Positions 38,091-48,879 of a DNA stretch of 64,000 nucleotides are shown one piece after another (positions within the stretch are counted from its first letter, which is position 1; each line of letters begins with the position of its first letter). The stretch is from Hyaloscypha bicolor E (Eukaryota > Ascomycota > Leotiomycetes > Helotiales > Hyaloscyphaceae). The notes beneath the pieces are model-generated. The model ran no database searches and was not told where the DNA came from. It saw only the letters and a program-made list of their open reading frames with translations. The DNA is taken from assembly GCF_002865645.1 (NCBI RefSeq), contig NW_020194638.1, forward strand, positions 682,001 through 746,000, in the 5' to 3' direction. The translations under genes and the position numbers were made by a program.

Positions 38091-38130
38091 TGATTAGATT
38101 AGATTAATGGCCATTAATCTAATCTAATCA
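38091..38130. repeat. Perfect 40-bp palindrome in the 930-bp element
   Basis: TGATTAGATTAGATTAATGG followed immediately by its exact reverse complement. Same position relative to the TIR as the palindrome in the 7.3-kb element, but built from GATTA instead of GAATA units. Confidence 0.95.
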
Positions 38131-38754
38131 CGAAATATATTCATTAATTATATTCTATTCACGTATTAATTAGATTAATCATGATTAATCTAATTAAAAC
38201 ACACGTGATTCTATACGTGACCGTGCTAGCCTAATCTGGTAACGCTCCTGCCCGCTCTAGATCTAGTACTATACTAATCAGGGGCGGCAACGCTTAGTAA
38301 GCGACTCGAAGCTAAATTAAAAAAGGGGGAATATAGGAGAATAACTAGTTTATTATTATTAAAAGCTAGTATACAGCTACTATTATATAAGCCCTAGCTT
38401 AGTTTAACTAGGGCTACCTAATTGTGAGGCACGTAATAGCAGGGTGATGCACAAGTAGTCAAGGTAAGTAAGCTATAGAGTGACGCTTGCAAGTGTAACT
38501 GATTCCAAGAATTGATTCCAATAAAAGACTAATTGATGCCCCTTTCCAAAGCTAGGAGCGTCTCCCTATATATTCCCTAGTGCTTAGCCAAGCATGCGAA
38601 GCCCTTTACTTAACTAGGAAATGCGAGCCGATACGATCCGTACGATTCCAATCGCAAGCTTTACCCAAAATAGGGAACTAGATCCACGATATCTGACACC
38701 TGTCCATGCGCCATCACGTGTGCCCATTACACTAATAGGTGCCTTAGTTATTTA

Positions 38755-38911
38755 CAGGGAAACCTGGTTATAAGGGTACGGCCGGTTCCGGAATAATTAC
38801 CCTTATAAAGGGGTTACCCTTATAACCAGACTAATTTTGGTAGGAAAAAAAAATTTGGTTCCCGATTTACTACCCTTATAAACAGGTTACCCTTATAACC
38901 AGGTTTCCCTG
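38755..38911. mobile_element. 157-bp MITE with TA target duplication
   Basis: Terminal inverted repeats CAGGGAAACCTGGTTATAAG at both ends (continuing GGGTA), flanked by TA on each side (38753-38754, 38912-38913), as for Tc1/mariner-type MITEs. The internal ACCCTTATAA word is repeated several times. Nested in the 930-bp hAT-like element, so it inserted later. Confidence 0.85.
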
Positions 38912-39049
38912 TAATACTTATTAAGTAAACAGTGATTTATTATAGTTACGTAACAGATTGAATTACATTAATTAATTTGATTAATGTAATTAATTCTTTG
39001 ATATACTAATTCTATCCTTATATTCTTTTCTGAATTTCTGGTTTCTCTA

Positions 39050-39209
39050 TCCGTTCCGCTGCCGCCAGGTTCGTGATTCCGCGATCAAATATACCTCAAA
39101 TTTGCAGCAAATCAGAGGCCTTAAACCAAAGAATCTAGCGATATGATTTGCTAGTTTAGTTCGCTTAGATGCGCACGAGCCAACACGAACCTGGCGGCAG
39201 CGGAACGGA
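39050..39209. mobile_element. 160-bp MITE with perfect 26-bp TIRs
   Basis: The left end TCCGTTCCGCTGCCGCCAGG (continuing TTCGTG) is matched exactly by the reverse complement of the right end. TA occurs at both flanks (39048-39049, 39210-39211). GC-rich TIRs and AT-rich core, no coding. It sits only 41 bp from the end of the 930-bp element. Tc1/mariner-type by target duplication. Confidence 0.85.
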
Positions 39210-39211
39210 TA

Positions 39212-40369
39212 TTCATGTATTTATGTGTGAAGGAGGAATTATTATTAGACCCAAGACCGAACCATATGTAAAGTGCATTATGGGGGCGTAGGGCGCCAAA
39301 TCCTCCCCCTGCATTCAAGGTCTCTAAAGGAACGTGATTTGGAGATTACAGAATACCTGAACGCATAGTTGCCTAGGCCTTTCGATTCCCACTCCGACGT
39401 TTCCAGGCATCTCTAGCAGAAGATCGAATTCCAACGCTGCAAATATTGAGTTCGGTAATCTCATCGTTCTCGCTATTGCCCTTTATCTATTCCGGAGAAC
39501 AAGAAGGACAAGAGAGTGCGTAGTCCAGTCTCAGATCTTAGAGTCACTCACTCTCAATTCCATTTCATGGTGCTCGTGAGATGAAGTTGCTGAGTGACGA
39601 TTTTTGACAGCGATCTGGTCCCTGCTGACAAAGCTTCAACTTCAGGGCACTTCGGGGCATCGTTATGTGATTTAGTGCTCCTTCACCCTCACCACCTACT
39701 AGAACAGTCATACACTAAGTCCCTGAGTTGAAAGATCTTTCCAAGTTGACACTCGATATAAGGCTTACTATTACAGCTTTTCAGGATGCAAAAATGTCAA
39801 ATTTATTCCACTATATTAACAAGAGACAGCCTCATCGCCTAGAGCGTTGTCTTCAACCCAAGTCCCTTGTCTTTCCTTTACGACGATCTCAATGATTCCC
39901 AGTATCGATATACTCCGCATCAATTTGTATCTCAACCCCACCAATGCTCATGGTTCTCAATAGATTACCCGGTAAGCTGAAAATTGAGTTGCTCCGATAT
40001 CTCTACCGCCCTTAGAGCCTTTATAAAATATATGAGGGACGAAATTGACTGCGGAGTTACTGCCTTGAGCAAAAATGACCGTTTTGGGATAGCTTTCGAG
40101 GCTAGATAGTGGTTGGACATACAGTTACCCATATAAGTTTCATTGTGTGCCTTCGTTAGCAGACTAGGTAATGTGGTGGGAGTTTCATGTTTTGGTGCTG
40201 ACACGTGACTATGATAACGTGATCAAACTGTTATAACCTGTTATAACTCTTACATGATACCCCTCAAGGGTGGCTGAAGGGTCATTCCAACACAAACGAA
40301 CCAAATACACACTTAGCAAAACTTTTGGTGGCGCTCAAAAGCAAGACATATGGCTTGCTCAACAAGCCG
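39212..40369. other. Intergenic, no gene recognised
   Basis: Ordinary composition with no ORF above 80 codons that looks real. The last 70 bases (40300-40369) stay in frame with the 28-residue peptide of the left inverted-repeat arm, suggesting a decayed gene end rather than random sequence. Confidence 0.4.
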
Positions 40370-40557
40370 ATTGTTACGGAAAGCGATAAGGATCAAGTAA
40401 TCAAGCGATTTTCGAATCCGGTTTTCGACTTTCGATATCTGATTTATGACATGTATATACCCTACCAAAAATCGTAAATATTATATATTACGCCTATATA
40501 CTATACCCTCTCCCTATACCTCTATTACTACTTTAAATATCTACTTTCTTTAATTCT

Positions 40558-40595
<38 letters not shown>

Positions 40596-40640
40596 GATAA
40601 GAGAGGGGGTTTATAGGGGGAAAGGGGGTTAGAGGGCGAG
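40370..40640 (+). repeat. Inverted repeat arm, left
   Basis: About 270 bp matched in reverse complement by 44020-44298, with a long CTCTCT/TATATA tract in the middle. The start of the arm encodes a peptide (from KDQVIKRFSNPVFDFRYLIY, ending YQKS and a stop) that is identical in the right arm. Also homologous to 30786-31050. Confidence 0.8.
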
Positions 40641-40642
40641 TA

Positions 40643-43600
40643 TAGTCGGTCCGATCCAAAAGCGACAAAAAAAAATAAAAACCACTACAATACTAATTAA
40701 TATAAATCGTATTAATTAAAATTATACTATATACTATAGGAATTAATTCTATGTTCTCAAAATTATAATATCTTTATTATTAAGGAAGTTATAATATACG
40801 TAATTAAGTAAGCAAATATTTTTGCGTTTTGTATAGTCGTTTTTTTACTTTGGTTATTACGTAACTGCCCCCTTAGTTAACCGCTCTTCTATAATTATAT
40901 TAATATCTTAATAACCACAAACCTAATTCAGTGCCCTTTTTATATATTTCTAATGGCTACCTCTATAAGCTTTTAGAAATGCAAGCGAGCTAATTCGACT
41001 CTTGATTTAATTATAGTTCTTACTATAGCTAAAGAAGCTGCAATCCAAGTATCTATTAACAAACGGTATGGGAAACCCTCTAATATAGAGAATAATTCTG
41101 ATAAATTAGATATTAAATAAAATAACGAAGTAGAGCTTGAAGATTCGACTCTCTTTTGGGCTTAGTAAAAGCTTATTATTAGTGGTAATAAGACGATTAT
41201 TTTGGAGAAGCCTATATTCATATAGCAAGAGTAAAGACTTATAGAGTAGGCTAGTAAGTTTCTTATCTTATTTTATTTTATTATAATATAAATATACTAA
41301 TATTATTTCTAGCTTCCAGAGGCTCGTATATTTCCAAATTAATAAAGGAATTAGTAAAGCCATTGAGAACTTAATAAAAACATATATATAATTAGAGGAT
41401 AAAAGATACTCAAGTTATAGAGTAATTTAGTAGGCTTAAGACTCCTATAATCATACTATCTTTTAAATAAAAGAAGCTATAATTCAATATTATTAGGAGG
41501 TTAATTAATATCCCTAGGAATATATAATTAAGGGAAGAGTAAAGGCTTAAAGATAAAGATAATGGAATAAACGAGCTACTTTTGGATACCCTTATTAGAA
41601 ACGCTTACGGAGATAATAAAGCTCTAGATATACGAATGACTTACCAAGAAGTCCTTAATAATATAGATATTAAGCTAGCTCAAACCAAAGAGCTATATAC
41701 TCTATATATAATTACTGACTTATACTTACTTCGGTAATATACCTAATAGCTTCTAAAGCTAGGGTAATATTAACTTGGAAGAGTTAATATATTACTCTTA
41801 GTAGCTTCCAGTAATTACCGCTTAAATAATAGAAAGATACTAGCTCGGCGAATTAGAGGGCTATTTAATTACTATTAATAATAGTATAGTATTCCCCAAG
41901 AAACTAGGGGTAGTAAAAGAGAGGGTGTTTTTTATCTGGATAATAAGGATATTTTTTTAGCCTGCTATATTTGGTTAATTAATTAAGAGCTTGGAATAAT
42001 ATTACTAAACGATTTCCTGAATACTATTAATTAGGAGATTTTATCTCGATTATTATTAATAATAGAAAAGCCTATTGCCCGTAGTATAGCTTACTTATAG
42101 CTCCCTAGGCTCGGCTTTTATTACCATAAGACTAAGAAAGGGCTTTATATAGATGAATACGAATGCCCTAATATAATTAAGTATTATTAAGAGGTATTTT
42201 TACCCTTAATAAAAGAGCTTTTATTATATATAGTTTAATATAAAGAGGATGAAGCTAGTATATAGTATATAATTCAACCTTTACTTCTAATTAGAGTTCA
42301 GGTATATATAATATACTTCTATAATAAGAGCTATTTCTATAGATTTGACTATAAAAAGAGCCTCTGGCTAGCAGATAATTAGCAAAAAATGCCTGGAAAG
42401 AGTAAAGGGAGGCTAATTTACGATTCTGAATTTATAGGCCCTAAGGGGCATATTAGGGTACTAAATAATAAAGGCATTTTTATCCCGGATAATCCTAATT
42501 TGGATACCTGTCAAATTATATATCCAGGCTCAAATAGGGACCCCTGGTGGGATATAAAACAGCTACTAGTACAGATTACTAGGATGCTCGATATATTTGA
42601 ATAGAAGTACCTAAACTATATAGCTATTCTAATATTTAATTAGTCTTCTATATATACTTCGTATAGCGAAGGTATACTAAATGCCTTTGGTATAAATAAG
42701 GGATCAGGGGGGATTAAAAAGAGTAATATTAAGGCCTATAGAAGGGATATATACTTTCTACTAGAATATATGATTCCGGGATTATAGGGTATTATTTAAG
42801 TCCTTTGGCAACTTAATTCGAATAGAGAAAGAGAGCCTAAGGGCGTAGAACAGATTCTTATTAAGCGAGGTTATAATATCCCTGGCTTAAGATTTAAGTA
42901 TCCAAAGGGTACTAAGTGTACTATACCCCTTAAATACCCTCCTGCTATTAAACAAATGTATTATTTAGCTCGTATACTATTGAATTACTAAGACTTCTTT
43001 AAAGAGAAGTCCCAAGTTAAAGAGCTTATTATAGATCGGGGATATAAGGCTGTATTTTTACCGAAGTTCTACTACGAAATTAATCTAATCGAGATATACT
43101 GGGGGTATAGCAAAACTCGATATCGTTAAGTAAAGAAGACTAGCTTCCCAGATACCAAGATTAAGGTAGTAGAGGCACTTGAAGCTTGTTCGATTGAGAC
43201 TATACGGAGGTTTTGTAATTATATATTCCGCTAGATAAATATATATCGGAAGGGATTAAGTATTAAACAAGCTACTTGGTATATACGGAAGCAAAAACGC
43301 TATAGAATGATATCTAAAAAGGTAATGGATAAATGGGATAATATGCAAAAGTAAGAGAAAGAAGGTAGCTAAGTAATAAGTAAGGTTTATAGATTTAGTT
43401 CGGCCAAAAATTAGCTTAAAACCTATATAATTAGGGACCTACTATATATATAATATATATAGTACCAGAAAAAGCTATATTTAGTATTTAGGAAGGCTTA
43501 CTTGAGCTTATAGGACTTAATTATTATTATTATATTAATAATAAGGCTGGTGAGATGCCGCAATCTCCCCCTGAAGCCCGGGCTTACGTAACCTTAGTAA

Positions 43601-43838
43601 GCAAATATTTTTGCGTTTTATATAGGGAAAAATCAAAAAAGTAAAAAGGGTCCGTATACTTTAAGCCTCGATTATTAATAAACTATAAATTATATTAAAA
43701 ATCTAATTAATAGGTATTTTTCGCCTGGTTCTATTCTATAATTGTATTACTTAGTATAAATTAATTAGGGTTGTAGTTAAAAAGTTATTATGGGCGTAAA
43801 AGAGTGACCGTTTTGTCGCTTTTGGATCGGACTGACTA
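40643..43838 (+). mobile_element. 3.2-kb DDE DNA transposon with TA target duplication
   Basis: Starts TAGTCGGTCCGATCCAAAAG and ends with the near-exact inverse (TTTTGGATCGGACTGACTA), with TA duplicated at 40641-40642 and 43839-43840. It carries one degenerate transposase on the plus strand. The word AAGCAAATATTTTTGCGTTT occurs as direct repeats at 40810 and 43600, near the two ends. TA duplication and DDE transposase fit the Tc1/mariner (IS630) group. AT-rich but less mutated than the big RIP blocks. Confidence 0.8.
40953..43354 (+). pseudogene. DDE transposase, degenerate
   Basis: The reading frame can be followed from an ATG at 40953 to a stop at 43352-43354 through many stops, mostly TAA/TAG. 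The best open part is 42389-42604 (71 codons). The C-terminal core is recognisable at 43068-43110: FLPKFYYEINLIEIYWGY corresponds to the FLPKFHCELNPIExxWGY signature of a common fungal DDE transposase type, with Pro-to-Leu and His-Cys-to-Tyr-Tyr changes (C to T). Downstream RKGLSIKQATW matches the conserved YRKGL..W segment. An upstream catalytic Asp seems to be Asn (TTTAAT at about 42630). Inactive. Confidence 0.7.
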
Positions 43839-44019
43839 TAATGAAAAGTGAAAAGTGAAAAAAAGTAGAAAGCGAAAAGCGAGGTTCGAGGCATGCGACT
43901 CGCTAGAAAAGGAAGCCCTATAATTATAGGCTACTTATTGCTAAATTTTAGGGCTACGGTTACTAAGTTACAGGCTATAGGTACTAAAAATTTAGTAATA
44001 TAAATTTTTGGTTAAGTTC

Positions 44020-44066
44020 TCTCGCTTTGCCTCTCCCCTTTCCCCCTATAAACCCTCTCTCTTATC

Positions 44067-44121
<55 letters not shown>

Positions 44122-44298
44122 ATTAAAGAAAGTAGATATTTGAAGTAGTAATAGAGGTATAGGGAGAGGGTATAGTATATAGGCGTAATATATAATATTT
44201 ACGATTTTTGGTAGGGTATATACATGTCATAAATCAGATATCGAAAGTCGAAAACCGGATTCGAAAATCGCTTGATTACTTGATCCTTACGGCTTTCC
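44020..44298 (-). repeat. Inverted repeat arm, right
   Basis: Reverse complement of 40370-40640. On the minus strand it contains the same 28-residue peptide end, here in a 62-codon ORF from 44387 to 44199. The spacer 43841-44020 is homologous (reverse complement) to 30950-31050, so the right arm plus spacer form the longest copy of this repeat family. Confidence 0.8.
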
Positions 44299-44694
44299 CC
44301 CCCCGCCTCATACAGAGCAATCAGGTTACCGATTAGGTTATTGCTCTCGTTATTGGTCCTCGCGACAATACCGAGGACGACACGCAAAGAACGGGGAAGT
44401 TGCGCGTTTCTTTAAGCCTCGTCGTCGTAGTATACCGCTGTCAAACCCAGCAAACCCTCACTGATGGAGGAAGAGCAACGATTTGCGCAAAACGAAGGGT
44501 AGTCGTCCCTGCTGGAGTTCCGGTCTTTGACCGCAACGTAGATGTCCCATGCGGTATGACCCACTATGGGAGCGGAAGCTTGCGAATCGCTTCAAGTTCC
44601 TACTCTTAAGTTCTTCGACGACCTACATACAGCATGGTAAGAACATAAATCGGACTTCCGCCACTTTGGGTTTTAGGTAGCCCGAGACAAGCCG

Positions 44695-45790
44695 GTGTTA
44701 GATGCCCCCCCCCCCCCCCCCCATGTCCAGACCCTAAACAATACATCACCTTCAGCCTCAACTACTTCATCAACAGGGCCACCAGCTGCAACAAGTACCG
44801 CCCAGGGCATTCGATCTGACTCTAGCATCGCTGCTATCTTATATGATGCTTCACAGGCGCCGCCAGGGGCCAGTGATATATACGTATATTATCAGGACAC
44901 AAATGACTACATCAGAGAGACGTCTTGCAGCTCCTCGTCGCCAAATAATTGGGCGACTCCGATCAAATTAGTGGAAGCCAAGGCAAAAACGCCTATTGCT
45001 GCGTCGATATGGGGAAACTCCTCAGTAAGGCTTTTGATTAGTTACTTTTATCTCTGTTCTAATATTCATCTAGCAGCGAAGTTTCTTTTATCTAGATTCC
45101 AACAATGTACTATGCGAGTACTTTTGGGATCAAAACGTGGAGCCCAAGAAATATAACTCAACCGTCACAGCTTACTGTTCATCTCGGCAATCTCTATCCT
45201 GAGCTTCCTCAACTGGCAGCCTATCAAGATATTGGAGGGAGCCTTTCGATATTATCCTGAACAACAATAGCCAAAACTGGCAAACCGGCTCTTTTGGCTA
45301 TAATGTCGATACAATTGTTGGGACAGGGCTTTCTATTACACCCTATAAAGTCTCTGCCACTGCAACGTCTCAACTTCAGTTATTCTATCAAGACCCAAGC
45401 CTGGCGCTGTCTATAAAGACTTGGAATAGTGGAGTATGGGGTTCAAATGGTACGTTTCATTAAACTAGTCTTTCTTTTATTAGATTCGTAATATAAATTT
45501 GTACTGAAAGTTCTACCCATGGATAGATACCGCACTTGAGATTCTTTCCTCCCCGTTCCGCCCAGCTCATCATTCTACTTCGCCGGCGGCGGCAGCGGCA
45601 ATCCAGTAATTAATGTCATGTATCCATCAGCTCTAGAACACGTAGTCATCGACTATCAGGTTCCGGGAGATGGTTGGAATACCGGAGGAGAGTTGAGTGT
45701 AACCATTAATTCTAATAGCTCGATTGGTCTAATTACCTCTAAGCAATTCTATACTACTGTAAGTAACGAGATTCAAGAATATTTGTAATA
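44695..45790 (+). pseudogene. Fucose-specific-lectin-like beta-propeller gene, inactivated
   Basis: Residues encoded at 44830-45024 (SDSSIAAILYDASQAPPG, then IYVYYQDTNDYIRE) match a blade of fungal fucose-specific lectins (AAL family). A 49-bp GT..AG intron (45025-45073) leads in frame to FFYLDSNNVLCEYFWDQ, the next blade. Later pieces with the same repeat character lie at about 45165-45255 (LAAYQDIGGSLSIL), 45250-45450 (LQLFYQDPSLALSIKTWNSG) and 45566-45765, in different frames, so at least two frameshifts are needed. Upstream is a Ser/Thr/Pro linker and an 18-C homopolymer, and no ATG in a sensible place (the open frame begins with GTG). Lectins of this family bind fucosylated glycans. This copy is probably dead; exon-intron structure is uncertain beyond the first intron. 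Confidence 0.6.
44705..44722 (+). repeat. Homopolymer of 18 C
   Basis: Uninterrupted C18 inside the Pro-rich start of the lectin-like frame. Length variation here would shift the frame, and the G-rich opposite strand could form a quadruplex. Confidence 0.95.
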
Positions 45791-46100
45791 AGATAATATT
45801 AACTTTACGCTTACTTCTATTACTAATACGAATTTCTAATTTAGTAAAATAATAATATTTAAAGTTTTAATTACTTAATTGTAAGAATTTTTCTTTTTTT
45901 TTTTCTTTTTTTACTTATATAAAAAGAATATCTGATTATTAATATAATTTACTAATAATAAAAATAATAAATACTAATATCTCTTATAAAAGAATATATA
46001 TATATATATATTCTAATAATTATATTCTAATAATTATATTCTTTTAATTATATTATTATTAATTAAAATATTAAAAATAATAAATAACTAATAAGTCAAT
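45790..46100. other. AT-rich patch after the lectin remnant
   Basis: A/T-rich low-complexity sequence with repeated TAATTATATTCT words and a TATATATATATATA tract near 46000. Probably a RIP-converted repeat fragment; not assignable. Confidence 0.45.
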
Positions 46101-48414
46101 TCTACACTCCTCTACCTGATAAATTCAACCTTGGCATATGTGATAGTGTCAAAAGATTTCGATTCTATGATGCCTGGGACAAGAGATCGCCAATACTCTA
46201 TGAAATAGTTTGCTGTCTCCTTTTTACCTAAATATCATCCTTTTGAATTGTTTTCTGCATCTCAACAGCTACGTCGCCACGAGAGTTATGTTGCTCAAGT
46301 ATCACTTACATTCTAAGGACATTAAAATCGGTTCCCTCATCACAGATTACCATTACCCGCACTAAGATGCTATGATCGGGGAGGCAAGAGCGATCGACGC
46401 CGAGAAACACTGCACCGTATCCGAACGCGACAACCTCACCAAAGTTTTGAAGACCTCAACAGAGTCCTCCGTTTCCGGTTACGGCCGCAGCTCATTAGAG
46501 CTGGTCGCAGACCAGACCATTCCACAACATACGGACTATGCAATCCCACAGATAGGCTCGCTGGGCTCATGACAGTAACAGATGTTCAAAGGTAGATCGA
46601 AGAACGACTTGGCCAAGAGCCGGACGTGTCCATGATTGTAGGAGCAGCAATGACGGTAAATCGAAAGGTTAAGTGAAGCCAAGAACGTAAGGTCTCTTCA
46701 TCCTAGACCGGCCATGGGGAATAACACAGTTGTGGAGTGGGGTACAGGAGTGGGAAGTCGAACGAAACACACGCAGTCCACGAACGAGGATGTGGCCCTT
46801 TCGACTCCCAGGCAAAGGGTCTTCGCCGTCAGTGTACGCAAGGTGCACTTCAATGAGGCAGACTGCACATCCTACAAGATGGATGCGACGAGTGAATAGT
46901 GTCCGATCAGCGATAATTGTGGGAGCGTCAATGACGAAGCCGATGAGACCATTGAGGCGTCCCTAAATGAGGTAGATGGTGATTGCGGTGGACTCTGCGA
47001 ATTTGCCCTATTAGGAGGCCCGTGTATCCCTCGTTCTTCTTCTAGACGAGTAAATACTTTCAATCGAATGTCTTGGTATACAAGGAGAGAGTGGAGGAAG
47101 GTTGTGGTTGTCACGGCCTGGACAAGCTGTGGAAGTGGAATGTGGGTGTGTTTGTGTAAATATGTATGAATGATCGTGCCCTAAGGGCGGTGAAGAAGCT
47201 ATATATACGCCTGTGCGCAGCACGTGACAATGGTCATCTCTTGTTGTGGTGTTTCAATCTCTTCAAAAATTTGACATGTGATCGTCTTTGCAGATATAAG
47301 ACTTAAGCTCAGGTCTATGAAGCATGGTGTATGCGTGCAGCCATCTAGCCGAAATCTGAACGCCTCAATTCCTGTCTTGTTCATATTGACCCCATCACTC
47401 ATCTGCAAATACTGCCTAAATCTCTCCTTCAACAACGCCAACCTCACCGGCTTAGCAAGACAATCATTCATCCCCGAAGCAAAAACACTTCTCTTTGTCT
47501 CCCTGCACAGACGAAGCCTTCAACGCAATAATCGTCAAAACTTGACCAAAATAGCATGATGCACGTCCTAATCCAATATCTAACCTCATTAATTAAGTGG
47601 GTACTATTCAGATTGATCAGGGGCTTCTCAGGGGCTCTGCAGGGAGTGCTCAGGCAGGGAGTGCTTAGGCACTAGGTACTCAGGTTGCTCAGACAGCTCA
47701 GGTGAGCTGGCGGAGCTGAGGGTGAGCTGAGGGTGATTAGCGCCTGAGCAAGAGCGGCAAGCTCACAAACCGAATGTGGCACGAAGATTGAGGGTTTAGA
47801 GTTCAACTACCATTCGAATTGTCTGCGATTTCTAACAGTATTTGAAATAGGCAATAAGTGTCTTCTTGCAATGTGAGTCGAAAGGAAATCTCCTCTTCCT
47901 CAACTTGAAGTCCACTGAGTAGCAATGGCTTCAAGGGTTTACTTGCCGAGGTCAAGTCTTCCCTGCTACAAACAACGCACACTTCAGCAACATCTCGTCG
48001 CTGAATCATCCAATGGATCACCTCAATATGAGGTATCCCGATGTTTTCGATCTATCTTTGCGATGTGTCACTGAATGCCGAAACTCATTTATTTCCTTAG
48101 TCTTGCGACATCGCATTGAAAGTCGTGCCTTCATAAAGTGGAGTCAGGTGCCGCCTGATAAATTCTCCCCATTCCTGCGGGAGCGGTTCCCGGAATTGGC
48201 TACCAAACCGTCTCACTATACAAATGAGGCCTTTGGGAGCTCCATGGATCAAACAACTCACGAGGCTGGCTGAAGCCAGACGTTTCAAGATGGCCGAGAA
48301 ACAAACTCAACTTAATTTCTTCGAGAACACTTTTTGTGGTAATGCTTTGTGCATGGGACAATGGAGATAGATGCCCCCGGATGAGCATCAAGCATAGCCA
48401 TTTGACGTATTAAA
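46100..48414. other. Intergenic with only short unsupported ORFs
   Basis: Composition is normal. ORFs of 60-93 codons occur on both strands and overlap one another, and I recognise no protein in them. Two near-repeats (GTAGGAGCAGCAATGACG at 46638 and GTGGGAGCGTCAATGACG at 46919) suggest an internal duplication of about 280 bp. A GCTCAGG-rich cluster lies at 47610-47765. Confidence 0.4.
47610..47765 (-). repeat. GCTCAGG/CCTGAGC repeat cluster
   Basis: Irregular GCTCAGG, GTGCTCAGG and GAGCTGAGGGT units over about 150 bp. Related to the cluster at 33239-33288 on the opposite strand (shared CAACCTGAG-type words). Confidence 0.55.
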
Positions 48415-48879
48415 ATGATGGCCTTCTGTGGATTTGGCCCCATGCCCGTTGGTGACCTGGAGGCCGTTGGGGAAGTTTTTGAAGACTGGGTCAACAATGG
48501 TGATATTGATGGATTCAACGTAGCTTGTGAGTTCACCTTCTTTCAAACAGTAATTTAAATATTGCTATCTAATTGCGAGAAGTTTCGAATCCAGAGTTAT
48601 ACGCGGATTTAGTAGAGCTGCTAATATCTATACTCCAAGGACGGGGGGTTACTTAGGACGACTACAGCGTTCCTGGTGGAAGTTACAGACAGAACATATT
48701 ATCGTCCATATGGGCAAAGTTTTGCACCTGAAGGTCATGCTTCAATGGAGTTCGCTTTTGAGGCATTGAAGGAGAATACAAACGGAAATGGTGTCATCAC
48801 GATCAATCGGCAAGATCCAGAGCCAAAGGCGGTGAATGGAGAAGAGGCGTCGAAGTTGACAGCAGCGATCAATGGCTGA
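48415..48879 (+). pseudogene. Luciferase-like flavin monooxygenase, C-terminal remnant
   Basis: Two exons joined by a 46-bp GT..AG intron (48537-48582) encode the C-terminus of the NtaA/SnaA/DszA-type branch of bacterial-luciferase-like FMN monooxygenases. Exon 1 has PVGDLEAVGEVFEDWVNNGD then IDGFNVA (family: VGTPEQVADELxxWVExxDxDGFNLA). Exon 2 has ADLVELLISILQGRG (family: DLVVPELQRRG) and VPGGSYRQN (family: xxGGTLREN). A TAG at 48654-48656 replaces what is usually Trp or a similar residue (TGG to TAG is RIP-type on the other strand). After VPGGSYRQN the frame shifts by one to continue as YRPYGQSFAPEGHASMEF to the stop at 48879. The N-terminal two-thirds, with most of the FMN site, is not found upstream. 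Such enzymes open or hydroxylate xenobiotic or natural amines and sulfur compounds. Confidence 0.65.

Larger units (their letters stand above)
38079..39008. mobile_element. hAT-like non-autonomous element, 930 bp, related to the 7.3-kb element
   Basis: Left end CAGTGTGTCAAG at 38079. Right end TTTGATATACTA at 38997-39008 reads as TTTGACACACTG after three C/T or G/A transitions. The flanks ATTCTATC (38071-38078) and ATTCTATC (39009-39016) form a perfect 8-bp target duplication. The first roughly 330 bp are homologous to the left end of the element at 55267-62578 (CTTAGTAAGCGA, TTATTATATAAGCC words in the same order), so this is a deletion derivative. A perfect 40-bp palindrome sits just inside the left TIR, and an ATTACATTAAT palindrome near the right. 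A 157-bp MITE (38755-38911) is nested inside. Confidence 0.8.

Noticed and set aside
47199..47559. Overlapping 90- and 93-codon ORFs on opposite strands
   Set aside because: Mutual shadows without any recognised motif.
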